Shown piece by piece: positions 1 through 10,698 of a DNA stretch of 64,000 nt. The translations under genes and the position numbers were made by a program. The DNA lies in assembly GCA_011319805.1 (NCBI GenBank), contig SJRY01000283.1, positions 124,001-188,000 of the forward strand, written 5' to 3'. Below the pieces are notes generated by a model, which saw only the letters and a list, made by a program, of their open reading frames with translations, made no database searches and was not told the origin of the DNA. Position 1 is the stretch's first letter. Each line of letters begins with the position of its first letter. This DNA is from Macrocybe gigantea (taxonomy: Eukaryota; Basidiomycota; Agaricomycetes; Agaricales; Callistosporiaceae).

Positions 1-1
1 C

Positions 2-1014
2 CGTAACAACCAAGCAGTTATTGGATCGCTCCTTTATCTGATGCTCGGTACAAGGCCAGACATAGCCTTTGCAGTTATCAAAATGTCACAATTCTCTGCG
101 AACCCTTCGCAAGAACATCTTAATCAGGCAATGTACATTGTGCGATATCTCGCTGGTACCCCTGATTACCAATTGACTTTTGATGGTGCCTCAAATGAGG
201 GACTAATTGCATATACCGACTCTGATTGGGCTTCTGACCCGATCAAGTGATGATCCACGATGGGCTTCTTTATGAAACTCGCCAATGCCACAATCTGCTG
301 GAATTTGCGACTCCAAAAAACAGTGGCATTATCCTCCACTGAAGCCGAATACATGGCGCTCTCTGATTGTAGCCGCCAAGTTGTTTGGATTCAGCAAATG
401 TTCGCCAAACTAGGATTTAAAGAATCTAAAACGCCAATCTGTGGTGACAACCAAGGTTCTATTTTCATAGGATCTAATCCAGTTCAAGAAAGACGAACAA
501 AACACATCGACATTCGCTATCATTATATACGCGAATGTGTTGAAGATGAAAAAGTCTCAGTAGTCTTCATCCCAGGGAATGAAAATCCTGCAGACATGTT
601 CACAAAGAACTTGGCACAAATCAAGCACCTAAAATTCCACAAGCAATTAGGGCTTACCTTTTTTGCCAACTGCGCTCAAACTGAAGCTGCATTTAGCGAG
701 GGGGAGTGTTGAAAATGTGGCAGCAACCCTGCGCCCTACCATTTTCCCTCTGCCCTAATTTTCTTGGCTTCACAGCGCAGCCTGTATGCTCAGTCATACC
801 CTGCGCTATTATCACTAGGATTAGTGAGCGCACCCTCAACCCTGATGGTCTGTGCGCCACTTAGATATGTATAAATATGTCCTATGTAGTATGCCAATTC
901 TATAACGAGTTTCACTCAACCAAGCCTACACAGTAAGATCAACCTCTAACAATCCACTAACGTAAGTAGTCCGTTCTAGCTCAAGAGCTTCCTAGCTTGG
1001 GTCCAGTTTCAACA
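2..1014 (+). mobile_element. 3' end of a Ty1/copia LTR retrotransposon (partial)
   Basis: This is the right-hand end of a copia element: the last part of reverse transcriptase, RNase H, a purine-rich tract (gagggggag at 698-706) and the 3' LTR. The rest lies left of the window. Diagnostic copia words are LGTRPDIAFAV after the RT core, YTDSDWASDP at the RNase H start, ALSSTEAEYMAL, and KHIDIRYHYIRE with PADMFTKNL near the end. The frame is open except for two adjacent TGA codons at 248-253, where homologs usually have basic residues. No frameshift is needed to join the two halves. The polyprotein stop (710-712) lies inside the first bases of the LTR. The copy is probably non-autonomous because of the stops. 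Confidence is high for the family. Confidence 0.92.
707..1014 (+). repeat. 3' long terminal repeat of the copia element (308 bp)
   Basis: The repeat begins TGTTGAAA and ends TTTCAACA, a perfect 8-bp terminal inverted repeat of the TG...CA type. A TATA-like tataaata lies at 870-877. The purine tract directly abuts the left edge. The following five bases (attct, 1015-1019) are the expected target-site duplication; the other copy lies outside the window. The matching 5' LTR is not in view, so the boundary rests on the terminal repeats and purine tract. Confidence 0.85.
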
Positions 1015-2881
1015 ATTCTCTAAAGTCTTACACTTGGACGATGATGAACATATCCACCTGATTATCACTGCCAAGGGCTCTTATGTTAACGTACATAGAG
1101 GGCCCGGGAAAGAGCATGATGAGGCATGCGATGTGATTGTTCCCCTTCCCGAGAATCGAAGTGAGTCCTCTGCCTTTATGCTGTGCTGAACGTTTCCAAA
1201 AAAAAAAAAAAGAAAAAAAAGAAAAACTGACCGTTTCCTTGACGCTATTTTAACGGTTTTAGGATTATGAAGAAGTGCTTTCGGACTGCAGAACCGTGCC
1301 ACTCGAACACACCAAGTCATCATCATACCAGAGTACCCAGAAGAAGCCGCAATTGACGATCTATGATGGTCGATATGCGGAAGGCAGGCCTCCGACTATT
1401 GCCCCGCCCATCCAGATATTTCATCCAGTTTTCGAGCGGTTCTTCCAATTTCTTGATGATCCTTCCAACTTACCAAGTCCTGAAGATCTCGTAAATGCCC
1501 AAAAGCTCATGAATTGCCTATCGAAAATCGACGCCACCCGGTCAACCACTAGGAAGTCAAAGAAGAACGCTGAGGATCTTAGAAATCAAGATATACGACA
1601 GCTGTTTTCAAAGGCTTTGGGCGTCACCATTACGGAGGAACCCAACCCTGACCGATCTATGCCCGATGGCATTCATGCGGTCGAAGTACAAGGCCCTGGA
1701 TCTACCCGGATTAGGATCCTGAAGATAGAGCTAAAGCGAGACATCGGCGAAGGGGGCTGCGATCCCACAAGTCAAGCTGGCATCAGTCTTAGACGTTACT
1801 GGATCGATGAAGGAGTGCGTTTTCTATTATAGTATCATGTCAAGATCTCACGTGTCTTATGCTTCCGTAGATAAAGCCTGTTCGCGACAAATGTTGTTGT
1901 CCTACTCTTATGCTTGCGGGAGGTGGCCCTTGGTTATCCGTTCTAGGCGGCGTCTTTACGGACAAGATCATCGTTCAACGGCTCACAGACATGATGTGGC
2001 TTGGCTACTCCACTACGCACGACGATGCTCGAGTGTACAGGTTGGCTCGAGTCCTGCGTGCCGTTCGAGATGCCATTCACGAGCTCGAGTCCTTCTACAA
2101 GGCAGTCATTACCGAGGACACCATTCCCGAATACAACTCTGCTCTTCCACATCCCCGCTTCTACCCTTATGCAAATTTCTTTATAGAGAATGATCAAAGA
2201 ATTCTCTTCACTTACGAGAAGGCCTTGGAAGACGATCCACGTTGTGTCACGTACAAGGCCCGTACAACTGATGCCCATGACATTGTCATCAAGTTCGTCT
2301 CTAAATACGGTCAGCACGTCCACAAATTCCTTGCAGACAAGGGTTATGCTCCCGAAATTCGCTACTTCGGCCTTATTCCAGACGACGGCAAGGCATTTTC
2401 GATCCGTGCTGCCGAGAACACGCACCAACACCAATTATCTTTTCCGGCTGGACGGTCCGTCGATTTAATGTACATGGTCGTTATGGACTATGTCGATGCC
2501 AGCTCCGACGTCCCCGGCACGGCACGAACTCAGCTTCATGATGCCTTGTTCATGTTGCATTCCGAAGGATGGGTCTTGGGCGACTTGCGCAAGCCCAACG
2601 TGTTGTTCGATGAGGAAGGCAAGCTGCAGCTTATTGACTTTGACTGGGCAGGCCCGTTCGATTTAGATGAGCATGATCAAGGCTTGCCTGATGGCCTTCA
2701 GGAAGAAATTGACAATAACAAGTCCCGGATTTTGACAGCTCGCGCAGAACGCAAAGAAGGTGCATATGTTTGCTATCCGACGGGTTTGAATATGGTGGAC
2801 AACCTTGGGTGGGCCAACAGTGTTAAGGAGATGGCACCCATTCGACCCCACCATGATTGGCACTTTCTAGATAATTTTTAG
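1015..2881 (+). CDS. Crinkler-like protein with C-terminal kinase domain, 5' part cut by the LTR
   Basis: Coding-like sequence starts directly after the LTR (frame 1079, to about 1160) and continues at 1263-1814 and 1871-2881; the 56-bp intron 1815-1870 is clean. The N-terminal part carries the TIYDGRY and APPI.IFHPVF signature common in basidiomycete crinkler-type proteins. The C-terminal half looks like a kinase: VIKFVSKYG with a candidate ATP-binding lysine, the catalytic-loop equivalent LGDLRKPNVLF, and LIDFDWAG as metal-binding motif. Family knowledge links such proteins to self/non-self or host responses; the target is unknown. The junction between the first two exons does not close in frame (donor at 1161 leaves one extra base), and no start codon is visible because the LTR interrupts the 5' side. 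It is probably a disrupted gene; the kinase exon itself is intact. Confidence 0.62.
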
Positions 2882-3055
2882 TTAGTGGGAGGTTCTATAC
2901 CCTGTCACTTTTGCTTAGAAGAGGCGAAAACCCGGAGAGTTATGATGAGGGGGTCATGTGATTCGATGATTTTCGGTACGCTCGCATCGGACGGTTTATG
3001 ATACATGATATACAAAATGTAACCAAGGTCCGGCACAAACATTCCTTTTCGCAGC

Positions 3056-3979
3056 ATGAAGGTTCTGCTGTCGTTCGTCTCCTGCGCGTTTGCTGCGCTG
3101 GGTAAACCCGTGCACGCGACGCTGTTCCCGTTCCCGTGGGCGAACACGGTCCATGCAGCGAGGATATCTGTTGCGTACCAGGTGAATGCGCGGCGTGCGG
3201 GTGCACGTCCGAACTGGCCGACGTACATCGTCGGGTACTTGATCATGGTGAGCGCAGCGCTCCCGTCCCCTGTCATTGCTGACGGATCGAGCGTCGGGAC
3301 TGCTGCAGTGCTGGGGCGGGACGCTTCTGACGCACCACCTGCTCGGCCTCGCACCGCCGATGCTCTACTCCTTCGCGCCCTACGTCAACTACACATGCGT
3401 GCACCTGTGCCTGACGGCGCTGTTCGCGGTCTTTCCCTGGGCGCTGGACGCGCGCGCGCTCGATCTCGCGCTGTGGCCGCTCGACGGGCTCGTGCGCACG
3501 GGTGCGGTGCTCGGCGGGCTGGCGCACCTGTCTGCGTCGGGCGCCGGTGCGGAGGCGGCGAAACTGTCCGGAACGGGCGTCGACGCGCGGCTGAGCGGGT
3601 CGCCGCTGACGGTGCTCGTCGTGGGCGCGCTGGCGTCGTCGGGCGGGGGCTTGCTGGCGTCGACGTTCTCGACGTGGTCCGGTGCGTGGTCGTTCTCGAC
3701 GCCTCCGGTGTTGCGCGCGCCGGGCGTGTGGGCGTCGATGGACGTGTGGGCTGGGGCGCTGTTTGCGGGGGTGCATGCGGTGCTGACGCGCCATGCTGCG
3801 TTTGAGGCTGTCGTTGTGTGGATGGAGGCGCGCGTGCTGCCTGGGTTTGGGTGGGACGGCAGGGAGATGCGGATGGCCGAGTCGGATGCGGAGCGCTGGT
3901 TGGGACGCTGTTTGCGTTGCTGTTTGGCGCGAGGGCGTATGCGACGCATTGCAAACAGAGAAAAGAGAAGACGCAGTGA
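3056..3979 (+). CDS. Multi-pass membrane protein, TRIC (TMEM38)-like
   Basis: There are two exons, 3056-3247 and 3309-3979 (intron 61 bp, gtgagc...ctgcag, phase 0). Several hydrophobic segments are visible: LFPFPWANTVHA, YIVGYLIM joined across the intron to CWGGTLLTHHLL, the segment ending LFAVFPWAL, and a glycine-rich VGALASSGGGLL before a final hydrophobic stretch. The order and the GGG segment resemble trimeric intracellular cation (TRIC) channels of the ER, where the family conducts potassium as counter-ion for calcium release. I assign this by pattern only. In the raw frame the end runs to 4010, but a one-base gain in the GGG run near 3902 restores LFALLFGARAYATH and a stop at 3977-3979; exon lengths then sum to whole codons. 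Start chosen at the first ATG of the hydrophobic frame. Confidence 0.5.
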
Positions 3980-4057
3980 ATCGCTCTTTTGTTGTTGCAT
4001 ACGTTTTTAGAATTTTCTACTTGGATTCACACGCCAACTCTCTCCCGTTCGAAAGGC

Positions 4058-6092
4058 ATGATCCACGGCATTCCTGTCATCCTGTGCATTTACCTCCTCG
4101 CCACGACACTCCTCGTCTCCAGCAGCGGATACGATCGAGAACAGCGGCAGCGTGCGTTTGGAATCGCACCACCCGCGCCCGTCGCGGGGCATCTGTGGCG
4201 CTTTGAGCTCGGCGCTGCGCGGGGGACGGTGGTCGACTATGCGAGGTGGTTTGAGGACGGAGGAGGGTACGGCGAGGAGCACGAGGAGCTTGAAGCGCGT
4301 GAGTCGGGAGGAGGGCGGTTGAGCAGGATTTTGGGGCTTGCGCAGGTGCGTGTGCCGTCTCTCTCCCTCTCTCTATTTTTTTGTTCTTGATGGCGAACAG
4401 GAGACTGGCTTGGACGTGTGGCACGTCGAGCGGGGTTCGCATGTCGATGTCTACATTCCAGAGCAGAAATCGCAGACGGAGAGACTCGCGCTCGACACCC
4501 TGTCCTCCTTGCCGCACACCAAGACGCCCATCCGCATCGACACCGACGAGACGGCGCCACCCACAGAGACACGGCAATGGCAATGGCAATGGCAGAACAC
4601 GACCTCGCTCGCCAACACGACGTTTCACGGGTCGTACCACCGGCTGTCCGAAATCGAGGCGTTCATGCGCGGTCTCGCCGGCGCGTTTCCGGCGCGCGCG
4701 AGTTTGGTCGGGGTCGGGCATTCGGGCGAGGCGCGGGAGATGTATGCGCTGCGGATCTCGAGCGGGCCGCTGGTTGTGCCGGAGAAGAGGGCGGCGGCGG
4801 GCACGAAGGGAAAGAGGAAGCGGGAGCACGACAGGACGAAAAAGCTCGCCATGGTCATCGTCGGCGCTCAGCATGCCCGGGAGGCGAGTTTCACGTCCGT
4901 CTTTCTTCTCCTGGCTTGGACCAACTCTGTGCGCACAGTGGATCGCGACGGCGACGTCGCTCTATCTCGCACACGCGCTCGTCGTGGATCCGTCTCCGGA
5001 AGAACCGCGCTCGCTCTCTTCGCTGCTCAAGCTCTACGTACGTCGTCGTTCTCTTCGTCCTTCGTCTCACCGTCATCGTGCTGCGATAGGATTTTTACAT
5101 CATCCCTTCGCCGAACCCGGACGGGTACGATTATACATGGGAAGTCGACCGGTTCTGGTACAAGACGAGGCAAAAGCTTCGCTGGCATGCGAAATGTGAT
5201 GGACTGGACATGAACAGGTAAACGGGTATTATATTCTTTTTCTCGCATTGACTCAAACGCTTTTGGGCGTGCAGGAACTGGGTGAGCACAGTGTGTATTT
5301 ATCGCTCTCGGAGGACCCAACTCTCGTCGTTGGCCAGGGATACAAGTGGAAGGGGACCGTTCCGCCCGAAACCGGGCCCGACTACGACTACTCCGTGTCC
5401 GGCAGCAACGAGACGGAGCGAGTGCGGCCGAAACGCAGAGAGCCGGACCCGTGCTCGCACTGGTTCCCGGGGTATCGACCGTTCCAGTCTCCGGAAGTGA
5501 ACAACATCGCCAACTACGTCATGACGCTGCCGAATCTGATCGCGTTTTTGGATCTGCGGAGTTATGGACAGATGAGTGCGTGTTTTTTTTGGGTAGCGAA
5601 AGAGAGACTTTTGGGCTTGATTTGGGATTCAGTGTCGTCGCCGTATTCGTACTCGTGCAAGCGCATACCGGACGACGCGGAGGATTTGTTGGAGGGTGCG
5701 CTGGGTGCTGTGAGCGCGTTGAGGGACGTGCATGGCGTGGCGTTCACGGTGAGTGGCCACGTTGGATCCTCGCTCTCGCTTGCAAACTTTTTTTTTTTGA
5801 CGGAGAAGACTGGACGGCTGTGCGAGATGCTGTACAGGGCGCCGGGCAACATCGTGGATTGGATGTATGCCAGAGCTGGGATTAAATTTTCGTATGCGGT
5901 GCATTTGAGGGACACGGGGACGGTGAGTCTTGCTGTTGATTTGTGACATCGCTTTTTTTTTTTTTTTACGAAACTGGACTCGAACAGTATGGGTTTGCCC
6001 TTCCGCCCAGGTGGATCAGGCCTGTGGGAGAAGAGACGGGAGAGATGCTGAGATACCTTGCCAGTTTTATCGCAGAGAGCTTGCGACGCTAG
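4058..6092 (+). CDS. ECM14: ECM14-type inactive metallocarboxypeptidase-like protein (M14)
   Basis: Nine exons join to an exact 525-residue frame: 4058-4345, 4401-4883, 4939-5037, 5090-5217, 5275-5281, 5338-5575, 5633-5748, 5809-5922, 5988-6092. A signal peptide (about residues 1-22) is followed by an activation-like prodomain and the M14 fold. The first zinc pair is kept (HARE), as are the PNPDGY, DMNRNW and SPYSYSC segments. The third zinc ligand, normally His in a .HSY/F motif, is Arg (DLRSYGQ), and the catalytic Glu position reads His ([11 protein letters not shown]). These losses match ECM14, a secreted or vacuolar pseudo-peptidase implicated in cell-wall integrity in yeast. Intron 2 is GC-AG (gcgagt) and exon 5 is only 7 nt. 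No frameshift is needed anywhere. Confidence in the family is high; its biochemical role is unknown. Confidence 0.87.
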
Positions 6093-6224
6093 TGCTTTTT
6101 TGTTTGTACAGCATTGCGGATTTGCATTTGTCTTTTGGCTCACGATTCGAACATGAGTCCGTCTTGATATATACTTGCAAGGACGGGGGACAGTCGCTTT
6201 TCTTCCTTCTTCTCCTTCTTTACC

Positions 6225-9200
6225 ATGTCCAATGACTCGCAAAAGGCCGACCAGATAGCGTTCCACTTTTACACAAAGCTCTTTTATGTCGTCAACCATG
6301 CCAGGACGACCGGCGAACCGCGCGTCCAGCCGCGTGTCGACAAGTGGGTGAGTTTTTGCCAGAACAGGCCCCGTTCCCCGCACAGTTGTGCCAACTCTGA
6401 CGTTTGCGACCAGTTCAACCTCGAGACGCCTGATTCGGAGCTGTTCACTAAAGAGGCTAGAGAGCCGTACAGGAACATCTCTGCCGCCGTGTCGTCAGCA
6501 GCAGCAGCAGCAGCAGCCACCACCTCAGCCACAGCGACGTCTACGATTCCGCCACCGCCGTTCGAGATCCAGGTCTTGCTCGCCGTGCCGGATCTAGCGA
6601 CCTACTCGAACCAGGTCCTCGTCTACCTCACGCCGGAGCACTCGAGGATCAGGATACACCCGACGCCGAGGTTTATCTTGCTAGAGTCGTATGTGCTGGA
6701 TTTCGTCCCTGCTGTTGCTGCAGGTGGTGGTGGTGGTGAGGGTGGAGTGGGGATGGCACCGGCACCGTCAGAGTCTTTGGAGTCTTCCTCTTCTGCGTCG
6801 CATGCTACATCGAGCTGGACGTCCGATTCGGGAGGCGCAGCGGGCGAGGTGGACGTCCCTCCCTCGACGATGTACAAGCACGGCATACCGCTCTTCAGGA
6901 GCCTCTACACCCTCCTGCGCATCCTCCCCGCTTGGAGGCTGCACAAGCGTCTCAGGCGGCGCATAGGCGGCGGACCGAGCTTGGGCATCGCGATTCAGGT
7001 GCGCTCTGGCGCGGGAGAGGATTCCGGCGTCTTGACGTTCAGTGCGTCGTCTTTCTCGCTCATTTTCATTTTCATTTTCATTTCATCTCTCATGCAAAAC
7101 GCAGGCAGCACCTCGTTGCCGCTCGAATTCGAAACGCACAAGTTCCCCCCGGTCCCACACCCGCTGGGCACGCTGACGCTCTCCGCGACGTACCTCACGA
7201 CGCCGACGTTCCAGCTCGACGAGCTCGAGTCCCTGCTCTCGTCCAGGTTCCTCTCGCAGGACGACCGCCCGTTCGTGCCCACGCTGGCAAAGAACCACCT
7301 TCGCGAGTCGCCCGCCCGCCTCTCGCGTTCAAACTCGTCGTCTTCGACGTCCCGCAGGCAGCGTGAGCGTGAGGGCCTGTTGGCGTCCTCGACGACGCAC
7401 GCGCATTCGCCGTCCACGTCGCCTCCTTCCAATCTCCACCCTCCGTCTGCGTCTACATCCGCCACCGCAGCCTTCCCTGTCCCGCTCCCGTCCTCCCCTG
7501 TATCCAACAATACCGCCCTCGCGGACCGCTTCGTGCTCCGTCACCCTTCGCAGGGGAACCCACACTCCCACTCGCAGTCTCCACAGCCCCCACCCTACAG
7601 ACACGTGCGCACCGCGTCCATACCGGGCGCCGCGGGTCCGTCCTCGGCCTCGTCTTTCTCGGGCGTGGGTCGCACGCTCAGCACGACGAGCAGCAGCGGC
7701 ATACCGCTGCCTTTGCCTGATCGCCAGATGGGCGGGTCGTTCGGGTCCTCGTCCCTGCCTCGCACGAGCGCTGGTACAGGCACGGGCACGGACACGTCAC
7801 CGCGAGGCGGAAGTGGTCCAACTGCCACCACGGCCACGGGGACCGGGCGACCGCAGCCCTTGCACACGCCTTCGTCCTACCAGTCTACGCAGCACATCCG
7901 ATCTTCGTCTTCCCTGAGCGACCGCGGCAGGCAAGCGCGCTCCAACATCCTCAAGTGTCCGCAAGAGTGCTCACGCAACAGCATCACCACCACCATTCGT
8001 CCGTCGGCGGCGACGTCAACCCGAGCCCGTCGCCGACGCATTACTCGCCCGGCCCGCAAGCGCCCGTGCCGCTGCCGCTCTCGCCCTCGCCCTCTCCGAC
8101 GCGTACGAGCGCGGTCGTGCCACCGCCGCCGCTGCCTGCATCGCTGGGCCAGACGCAACAGGCTCGACGACCGGTGTATTACCCGTTCCCGTTCAAGTCC
8201 AACACGCTCTCGTCTGCGCCGCACTCCACGTCGTCCTCCCCGAGCGGCGCGTCGTTGCATTCGATTTATCGCGAGCGGGAGAGGGAGAGGGAACGTGAGA
8301 GGGAGGTTGGTGGTGGTGCGCCGTCGAGTTTTGAGCGAGAGTCGGGGATTGGAAGGGCTGGGAGTGCTAGAGGCGATCGGCGGAGCTTTGACTTTGCTGC
8401 CGCGCACCATACTTCGTCTTCTCCGTCCAGCCTGCCTACGGCCGCGATCGTGGGGAGCGGCGGAGGCGATGATCAACACCACGCGCCTGTCTACTTGACG
8501 ACGACGACGACAGGGCCAGCGATGCCGAGCATGCCGAGGAAGCGGTATTCGAGCAGTTTTGGGCACAGGTATGTGCCTGGGTCGAGCGCCGGCTCGGGAG
8601 GCTCGCCTTCTGGCGGGATCGGTATGGGATTGCCTGGGAGCGCCGGGAGCGTGGGTGGTGCTGGTGTTGGGCTGGTCAGAAGTGGCAGCGCGAGCAGCGG
8701 CATTCGACAGAGGCAGCAGCGCCGCGGCAGCGGGCAGTTTAGGACGTACGCGGACGACGACGATATCGGTGTTTGTGCAGGAGATTGATGCCGGAAGGCT
8801 CTGGTCGGCAGGAGGCAGGAGAGAGATGAGCGGGAGAGGGAGATGATGGGAGAACGAGAGCTTGGTTTGGGACGGGAGCGCGAGGGGGAGGATGAAGGAT
8901 TCGCTCGGGAGCGCTACGTGAGGCAAAGGGGAAGGGAAGAGAGAAGGAGAAGGAGATTGGGTCGAGCGAAGATGCGTGGCAGAGCCGACGGAGCCGACAG
9001 GCCGCGCGGTTTGGGCATCGCGGTGCCGGTGGCGGGATCGGGATCCTCCCTCGCTCAGCGGCCACGACGGGCACGGCGATGACGACGACGGCCAAGACGC
9101 ACGCGACGGCGACGGCGACGATTATCGGGTCGCCGCCGCCTGGCGGGATGCTGCTGACGACGGAAGCCGAGATTGATGAGAAGCTGAGGAGGATGAACGA

Positions 9201-9661
9201 GGCGTTTTTGAAGAGCCTCGAGGGGCTCGGTTCGTCCTCGTCGCGCGCTGCTTCTTCTGCGGTTGCCGGTGCTGGTGGGCTGGACGAGGAGAGGCGACGG
9301 AGGGCTGTGAGTGTTGGTCGGCTGCAGTTTGTCCGGCGAGGTGCAGGCGCAGGCTCGGGTGCAGGTGCGGTGCTGGAACGGGAACGGGAACGGGAACGGG
9401 AACGAGTGGTGGTGGGTCCGGTGGCGGCCACGTGCATGCAAAGACGGAGGTAGAGGACGCGATCGGTGGTCGACGCGGAGGAGCGAGGGCGGCGCGTTTT
9501 TGGTCGGGCGATCGCGCGTCGCTGGAGACGAGGCGCCGGAGGAGATCATGGGCCGGCTCGAGCTGGATGGAGAGGGCGGTTCGTCTGTCTCTGGCAGCAG
9601 CGGGTTGGGCTTGCAGAGCGCTGCTAGAAGCGGCGGGCATGGAGGCAGGTATTTGATGTGA
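6225..9661 (+). CDS. ATG13: Autophagy-related protein 13 (frames interrupted)
   Basis: ATG13 is the regulatory scaffold of the Atg1 kinase complex that starts autophagy. The start MSNDSQKADQIAFHFYTKLF leads into the N-terminal HORMA domain (about residues 1-300, with PPFEIQVLLAVP, YSNQVLVYLTPEHSRI, IPLFRSLYTLLRILPAWRL and TYLTTPTFQLDELE). Two clean introns are 6348-6413 and 7042-7104. After about 7340 comes a long Ser/Pro-rich disordered tail. The conserved pieces SVFVQEIDA (about 8765), MNEAFLKSLEGLG (9194 on) and EEIMGRLELDGEGGSS (about 9540) lie in successive different frames, so at least five one-base shifts are needed (near 7952, 8760, 8818, 9045 and 9300-9460). The tail contains simple repeats, including (ggaacg)5 at 9375-9404. 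Either the assembly has indels here or this allele is broken. Confidence 0.85.
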
Positions 9662-10698
9662 TTTTATTGTATGTATGATATAGGGACTTTCTTTCTCTTC
9701 TCTCTCTCTCTGTTTTTTTTTTTGGTTCTTTTCCATTCTTCCTCTTTTTTTTTTTCTTTCCCTTCATGCCTCCACCCGCGCCTGCCATCGGCCAAATTTA
9801 CCCTGCTTCCATTACACGCACATCTGTCTCCCTTGATTTTTTTTTTTTTTTTTTTCTTTTTCATCCAATGGTTTTAGTTTATTTGATCCACCTGCACCTT
9901 TACACGCAATGCTGTATATATGCAAAGCATGGGTTCTTTTTTTTTTTGTTTGTTTTAGACTTTTGTCGTGGTTTTTTTGGGCTTGGCGTGTTTCGTGGCT
10001 GCGGTTGCATGTTGCGGGTTTTAGGCTTCTGGCTTGTTCCAGATCTGAACTTGCTGTGGTGATTGATGTTGATGTTGTGAAACTTGTGATAGCGAGGCAT
10101 CTTGGATTTAGATCCTGTCCCAGAAATATGACAGACGTCGATCGTCGATGAGGTGCAGATGATCGATGACATGTGCGATTCCATCCGAAACCCCCGCTTT
10201 CACTTTGGACAAACCGGCTGTAAGAAGTTTGGACTTTTAAATAATATATGTATATATATTTGAAGCCGCGTTTGCGCTTTGGACAAGTCCGCTCGGGCAT
10301 CGGGGGGGTCTGAGATTGAAAAAGGGTTCCCTGCCCTCCTTGAAGATTCTTTTTTGCGTTTGCGGTGCGTTTGGTAGCAGCTGGTTGTGCTGATGTACTG
10401 TACGTGCTTGGTTTAGGATCCTTCGCTGCCAGGCAGTGCTTCTTGCTTTGCATACATCGCTGGTCTGCGAGCACACTGCATTCAACCGTTCTGTTCCAGT
10501 TCAGGCACTCCCAAGGGCGCCCAGAAGCCTCTGAACGAGCCGGATTTTTCGTCAGATTTCGTAATCCAAGACCATGCTGCACTCGAGTGCTCGCTTAGGC
10601 CGCGTTTAGCGCACAACGGCGAGTGTCCCCCGTGTCCTGCGGTTCGTGCGTGTGCCAGGATGATCTAGCGCGCTGCATCCTCGTCTTGTACCGATACC
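9662..10698. other. Intergenic region rich in T tracts
   Basis: This 1.04-kb stretch holds the ATG13 3' region and the upstream region of the KRE6-like gene. It shows repeated T and C/T runs (9710-9760, 9836-9857, 9938-9948) and no open frame with recognisable similarity on either strand. The minus-strand frame across 9812-10582 is mostly low-complexity and has no splice or motif support. I see no RNA gene here. Confidence 0.6.

Noticed and set aside
3273..4000. Long minus-strand frames opposite the TRIC-like gene
   Set aside because: Arg/Pro/Ala-rich text caused by high GC on the opposite strand; no motifs or splice sites, and the plus strand carries family-like sequence.
4625..5076. Overlapping plus and minus frames inside ECM14
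   Set aside because: The spliced ECM14 model explains the region exactly; the other frames are shadows.
7877..8926. 349-codon minus-strand frame opposite ATG13
   Set aside because: It is the antisense of a Ser/Pro/Arg-rich low-complexity tail; the plus strand contains conserved ATG13 segments.
9122..9736. 204-codon minus-strand frame
   Set aside because: Low-complexity antisense of the ATG13 C-terminus; no domain.
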